Below, one piece after another: positions 5,912-7,188 of a DNA stretch of 7,188 nucleotides. The stretch's first letter is position 1; each line of letters opens with the position of its first letter. Under the pieces are notes generated by a model that did not search any database, was not told where the DNA came from, and was given only the letters and a program-made list of their open reading frames with translations. A program made the translations under genes and the position numbers. This DNA comes from Clostridiales bacterium UBA8960 (GTDB lineage: Bacteria > Bacillota > Clostridia > Peptostreptococcales > Acidaminobacteraceae): positions 9,285 to 16,472 of the forward strand of contig DMYC01000069.1 of the NCBI GenBank assembly GCA_003482695.1, written 5' to 3'.

Positions 5912-5950
5912 ATGCAATACAAATTGCACTTTGTGAAAGGAAGGCATTAA
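5912..5950 (+). CDS. Possible 12-codon leader ORF abutting the baeRF start
   Basis: ATG at 5912 opens a reading frame for MQYKLHFVKGRH and ends in TAA at 5948-5950, immediately before the ATG of the next gene and in the same frame. GGAG at 5901-5904 stands 7 nt upstream, an acceptable ribosome binding site. An inverted repeat TGCAAT-ACAA-ATTGCA (5913-5928) lies inside it. Translation of this mini-ORF would deliver ribosomes directly to the main start, whose own GGAAGG lies inside the mini-ORF. It could equally be a chance ORF: 12 codons carry little statistical weight, and the promoter position is not settled. Confidence 0.35.
   Translation: MQYKLHFVKGRH
5913..5928 (+). repeat. Inverted repeat in the baeRF leader (TGCAAT-ACAA-ATTGCA)
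   Basis: Two perfect 6-nt arms flank a 4-nt spacer 23 nt before the baeRF start codon. In RNA this would be a modest 6-bp hairpin with a four-base loop; in DNA it could be a dimer binding site. Neither role is shown, and the arms are short enough to occur by chance. Confidence 0.4.
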
Positions 5951-7105
5951 ATGTTATATAAAATTGTGAACCGTTTTCCAGAGGATATGATCGTCGATAA
6001 AGTTGGACCAGTAGTATCGCTTTATCAACCGACTCATAGATCGTTTCCAGAAAACAAACAAGACCTGATCGTGTTCAAGAACTTGATTCAAGTTATTGAA
6101 AAATCACTAGAGGAACTTCCGAATTCCGACTTAAAAGCGGCAATCCTTAAACCGCTACACGCACTCAAAGAAGACAAGGAATTTTGGAATCACACTTCGG
6201 ACGGCATGGCTGTCTTCGCTAGTTCAAGTCAATGTATCGTTTACAAACTCAACAATCCAGTTAATGAACTTGCTATTGTAGCCAACAGTTTCCATATCAA
6301 GCCTATATTAAAGGCTTTTCAATCCATTGAGAATTATCTTTTACTTGGTTTAAGCCGAGAGAATTTTTCTCTTTACAAAGGCAATCGATACGGCTTTGAA
6401 AACATTAAAATCGATGCAGAAATTCCGAGAACCTTGAGCGAAGTGCTCGGGTCTCAAAAAACAGATTCGCATTTGACTCACGGATCCTATAACGGCACTG
6501 GCGGTCCAGCGATGTATCATGGGCACGGTGATGCTCAACAAGAAATTGACAAGGATACCGAGAAATATTTCAGATATGTAGACGCATTTGTTCTAGACCA
6601 TTACTCAAAAGCCATGAAATGGCCATTGATATTAGTCTCGCTAACAGAACACCACTCACTTTTCAAAGCGTTAAGCAGCAATCCCTATTTAATAGAAGAG
6701 GGGATTAAAAAATCCATCGACTCACTGGACTTGAACGAAATTCAAGATAAAGCGACAGTGATTATAGAAACCATCAATGCAGAAAAATACAAAGTCCTGA
6801 AAGAGTCATTTGCAAATGCAGAAGCGGATGCAATGGGATCTGTTGATTTAGAGGAAATTGTAAAGGCCGCATTTGAAAGCCGCGTGGATACCGTTTATAT
6901 TGAAGAAGACAAAATTATACCAGGAAAAATCGATTATGAAACTGGAAAAATCAAATACGGTGACATTGATCATCCAAATTATGATGATGTATTGGATGAC
7001 CTCGCAGAAATGGTTTTGTCGAACGGTGGGAACGCCTTTGTCCTGACCGAAGACAAGATGCCGTGTACAACCGGAATTGCCGCGATTTATAGGTACAAAA
7101 AATAA
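5951..7105 (+). CDS. baeRF-family protein (bacterial relative of archaeo-eukaryotic release factor 1), probably family 3
   Basis: A 384-residue protein with the pattern of the baeRF group, bacterial homologues of eRF1/Pelota predicted to act at the ribosome. The N-terminus has VVSLYQPTHR (residues 21-30), typical of family 3. A glycine- and histidine-rich loop at about 177-194 (THGSYNGTGG, then YHGHGD) sits where eRF1 carries its catalytic GGQ loop, but no GGQ is present. The C-terminal part (about 350-384), with LSNGGNAFVLTEDKMP and ending IAAIYRYKK, fits the L7Ae-like third domain. The ATG has GGAAGG 6 nt upstream. The gene is monocistronic as far as the window shows, separated from the tldD operon by a terminator. 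Function is predicted, not established: release, rescue or nuclease-type activity at stalled ribosomes has been suggested for such proteins. No terminator is visible before the window ends. Confidence 0.8.
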   Translation: MLYKIVNRFPEDMIVDKVGPVVSLYQPTHRSFPENKQDLIVFKNLIQVIEKSLEELPNSDLKAAILKPLHALKEDKEFWNHTSDGMAVFASSSQCIVYKLNNPVNELAIVANSFHIKPILKAFQSIENYLLLGLSRENFSLYKGNRYGFENIKIDAEIPRTLSEVLGSQKTDSHLTHGSYNGTGGPAMYHGHGDAQQEIDKDTEKYFRYVDAFVLDHYSKAMKWPLILVSLTEHHSLFKALSSNPYLIEEGIKKSIDSLDLNEIQDKATVIIETINAEKYKVLKESFANAEADAMGSVDLEEIVKAAFESRVDTVYIEEDKIIPGKIDYETGKIKYGDIDHPNYDDVLDDLAEMVLSNGGNAFVLTEDKMPCTTGIAAIYRYKK

Positions 7106-7188
7106 AGCACTCAAAACTGACATGCAGGTAGGAGGCCGCCAAGAGAATCAAATTGGGGGCTTTCTGTCCCGTATGACAAAACCGGCGT

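Noticed and set aside
7173..7188. Start of another gene (ATGACAAAACCGGCG) at the right edge
   Set aside because: No ribosome binding site at a normal distance (the nearest G-run is 13 nt away) and only five codons are visible.

Overview
The window is bacterial chromosomal DNA, most likely from a Firmicute of the Clostridia type. Evidence for this is the strong AGGAGG-type ribosome binding sites 6-7 nt before nearly every gene, the use of TTG and GTG starts beside ATG, the moderate-to-low GC content, and proteins of clostridial flavour. The exact genus cannot be fixed from sequence alone. There are seven confident protein genes, no tRNA or rRNA, no CRISPR array and no transposase gene.

Left block (83-2372, minus strand): a three-gene operon read right to left. 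It holds a TetR/AcrR-type repressor with a TTG start, an ABC-transporter ATPase and an ABC-2-type permease. Each junction is a 4-nt ATGA overlap, so translation is probably coupled. A perfect 5+1+5 palindrome (ACCGA-T-TCGGT) lies just downstream of the tetR -10 box and is the best candidate for the repressor's own operator. The operon looks like an autoregulated efflux or self-protection exporter with unknown substrate.

Middle block (2604-5809, plus strand): divergently transcribed from tetR. It encodes a TldD-type metallopeptidase subunit (HESFGH motif plus a C-terminal GGGCGK cysteine) and its non-catalytic TldE/PmbA partner, only 15 nt apart. After 74 nt comes a small polytopic membrane protein with a CxxxCP and a CxxCP motif, resembling the membrane core of NapH/NosR-type iron-sulfur proteins but with no ferredoxin domain. 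A hairpin with T-tracts on both strands ends the block.

Right block (5951-7105, plus strand): a 384-residue protein of the baeRF class (bacterial relatives of archaeo-eukaryotic release factor eRF1), probably family 3. It is preceded by an in-frame 12-codon mini-ORF whose UAA directly abuts the main ATG. The last 83 nt hold no feature I can name.

Between the blocks lies a family of short palindromic repeats built on GTGATCAGGGGGTC-G-GACCCCCTGATCAC. They occur as a head-to-head pair at the left edge, as a unit in the tetR/tldD divergent promoter region, and as a unit after the iron-sulfur membrane gene. They look like REP/BIME-type elements, two of which double as intrinsic terminators. The most interesting points are the repeat family, the leader mini-ORF before a release-factor homologue, and the linkage of TldD/TldE to an iron-sulfur-type membrane protein.
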